From Planctomycetaceae bacterium UBA6163 (GTDB taxonomy: Bacteria; Planctomycetota; Planctomycetia; Pirellulales; Pirellulaceae), in contig DIUH01000463.1 in NCBI GenBank assembly GCA_002428205.1, positions 4,243 through 10,316 of the forward strand: 6,074 nt of DNA, read 5' to 3'. This document shows positions 5,809-6,074 of the stretch, piece after piece. Every line of letters starts with the position of its first letter. Position 1 is the stretch's first letter. The position numbers and the translations under genes were made by a program. Below the pieces are notes generated by a model, which made no database searches, was not told the origin of the DNA, and was given only the letters and a program-made list of their open reading frames with translations.

Positions 5809-6074
5809 CTACTTGAAGTAGGCCGCACGCTTGTCGCCACCGGACAAAATGAAGCCGATCAAATGCTTCAATTCATCGGCGTTCAGCGCATCGATTGTCC
5901 CGGTCGGCATCTGCGAAACCTTCGACACTTGCATCTCTTCCACATCGTCCTGCTTAACGATCTGTGGCGGCAAATTGACGTCAGCCGTGTAGACGTGCAA
6001 TTCGTCGCCGATTTCGACAACCCGCCCGACCAACGACTTACCATCGGAAGTCAGGATCTGGTGCGACCCGTATT
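5809..6074 (-). CDS. C-terminal end of a PVC-type cytochrome c / heme-binding domain protein (partial)
   Basis: Reading in from the right edge gives 87 residues and a TAG stop at 5811-5809; the start lies outside the window. The sequence runs LTSDGKSLVGRVVEIGDEL, then a beta-rich stretch to VNLPPQIVKQDDVEEMQ, then VSKVSQMPTGTIDALNADEL, then LIGFILSGGDKRAAYFK. From memory this is the small beta-sandwich and the S-x-MPxG-x-(I/L)-xxL-xxxE motif at the end of planctomycete and verrucomicrobial proteins with a putative heme-binding domain, where a CxxCH cytochrome module comes just before. The CxxCH itself would lie beyond the edge, so heme binding is not shown here. Such proteins are usually large, exported, and often carry membrane-bound dehydrogenase or HEAT-repeat domains. 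It precedes lysA on the same strand by 168 bases, and no functional link is evident. Confidence 0.8.
   Translation of the reverse strand, partial: YGSHQILTSDGKSLVGRVVEIGDELHVYTADVNLPPQIVKQDDVEEMQVSKVSQMPTGTIDALNADELKHLIGFILSGGDKRAAYFK

Noticed and set aside
5802..5811. Palindrome TAGTGCACTA at the stop codon of the right-edge gene
   Set aside because: A 10-base palindrome without a loop, partly set by coding sequence, is easily explained by chance.
1..6074. CRISPR array, transposase, integrase, tRNA or rRNA gene
   Set aside because: I saw no regularly spaced repeats, no IS-type terminal repeats, no recombinase motifs and no tRNA-like cloverleaf on either strand.

Overview
This window looks like ordinary chromosomal DNA from a planctomycete, probably of the Pirellulaceae (Rhodopirellula-like). 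The grounds are family resemblance recalled without a database search. The right edge carries the C-terminal tail typical of PVC-type cytochrome c proteins. The centre has a Tat-exported xylose-isomerase-like TIM-barrel protein of a kind that is abundant in planctomycetes. Base composition is moderately GC-rich, gene starts mostly lack strong Shine-Dalgarno sequences, and intergenic gaps are long.

Layout, left to right. (1) Positions 1-883, minus strand: a coding region that runs off the left edge, 294 codons without a stop, encoding a protein that resembles the PcfJ-like family. (2) 1053-1871, minus: a SpoU/TrmH-family RNA 2'-O-methyltransferase. (3) 1872-2286: a 415-base divergent intergenic region with a long hairpin plus U-tract just in front of the methyltransferase start, and further inverted and direct repeats. 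(4) 2287-3222, plus: a Tat-signal TIM-barrel sugar isomerase/epimerase-like protein. (5) 3223-3473: a convergent intergenic region holding two copies of a 15-base repeat. (6) 3474-4238, minus: an aminoacyl-tRNA-protein transferase (Bpt/Ate1 family). (7) 4366-5640, minus: diaminopimelate decarboxylase, lysA. (8) 5809-6074, minus: the C-terminal 87 residues of a protein that continues past the right edge.

The genes do not form one obvious pathway. LysA makes lysine from meso-diaminopimelate. Bpt would mark proteins for N-degron degradation. The methyltransferase modifies rRNA or tRNA. The TIM-barrel protein and the right-edge protein probably act outside the cytoplasm. Five of the six genes lie on the minus strand, but the gaps of 127 to 169 bases between neighbouring same-strand genes argue against tight operons, and bpt has its own plausible promoter. 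I found no mobile element, CRISPR array, tRNA, rRNA, or convincing new multi-gene system. The observations most worth checking are the left-edge gene, the hairpin in front of the methyltransferase, and the apparent loss of a metal-binding histidine in the TIM-barrel protein.
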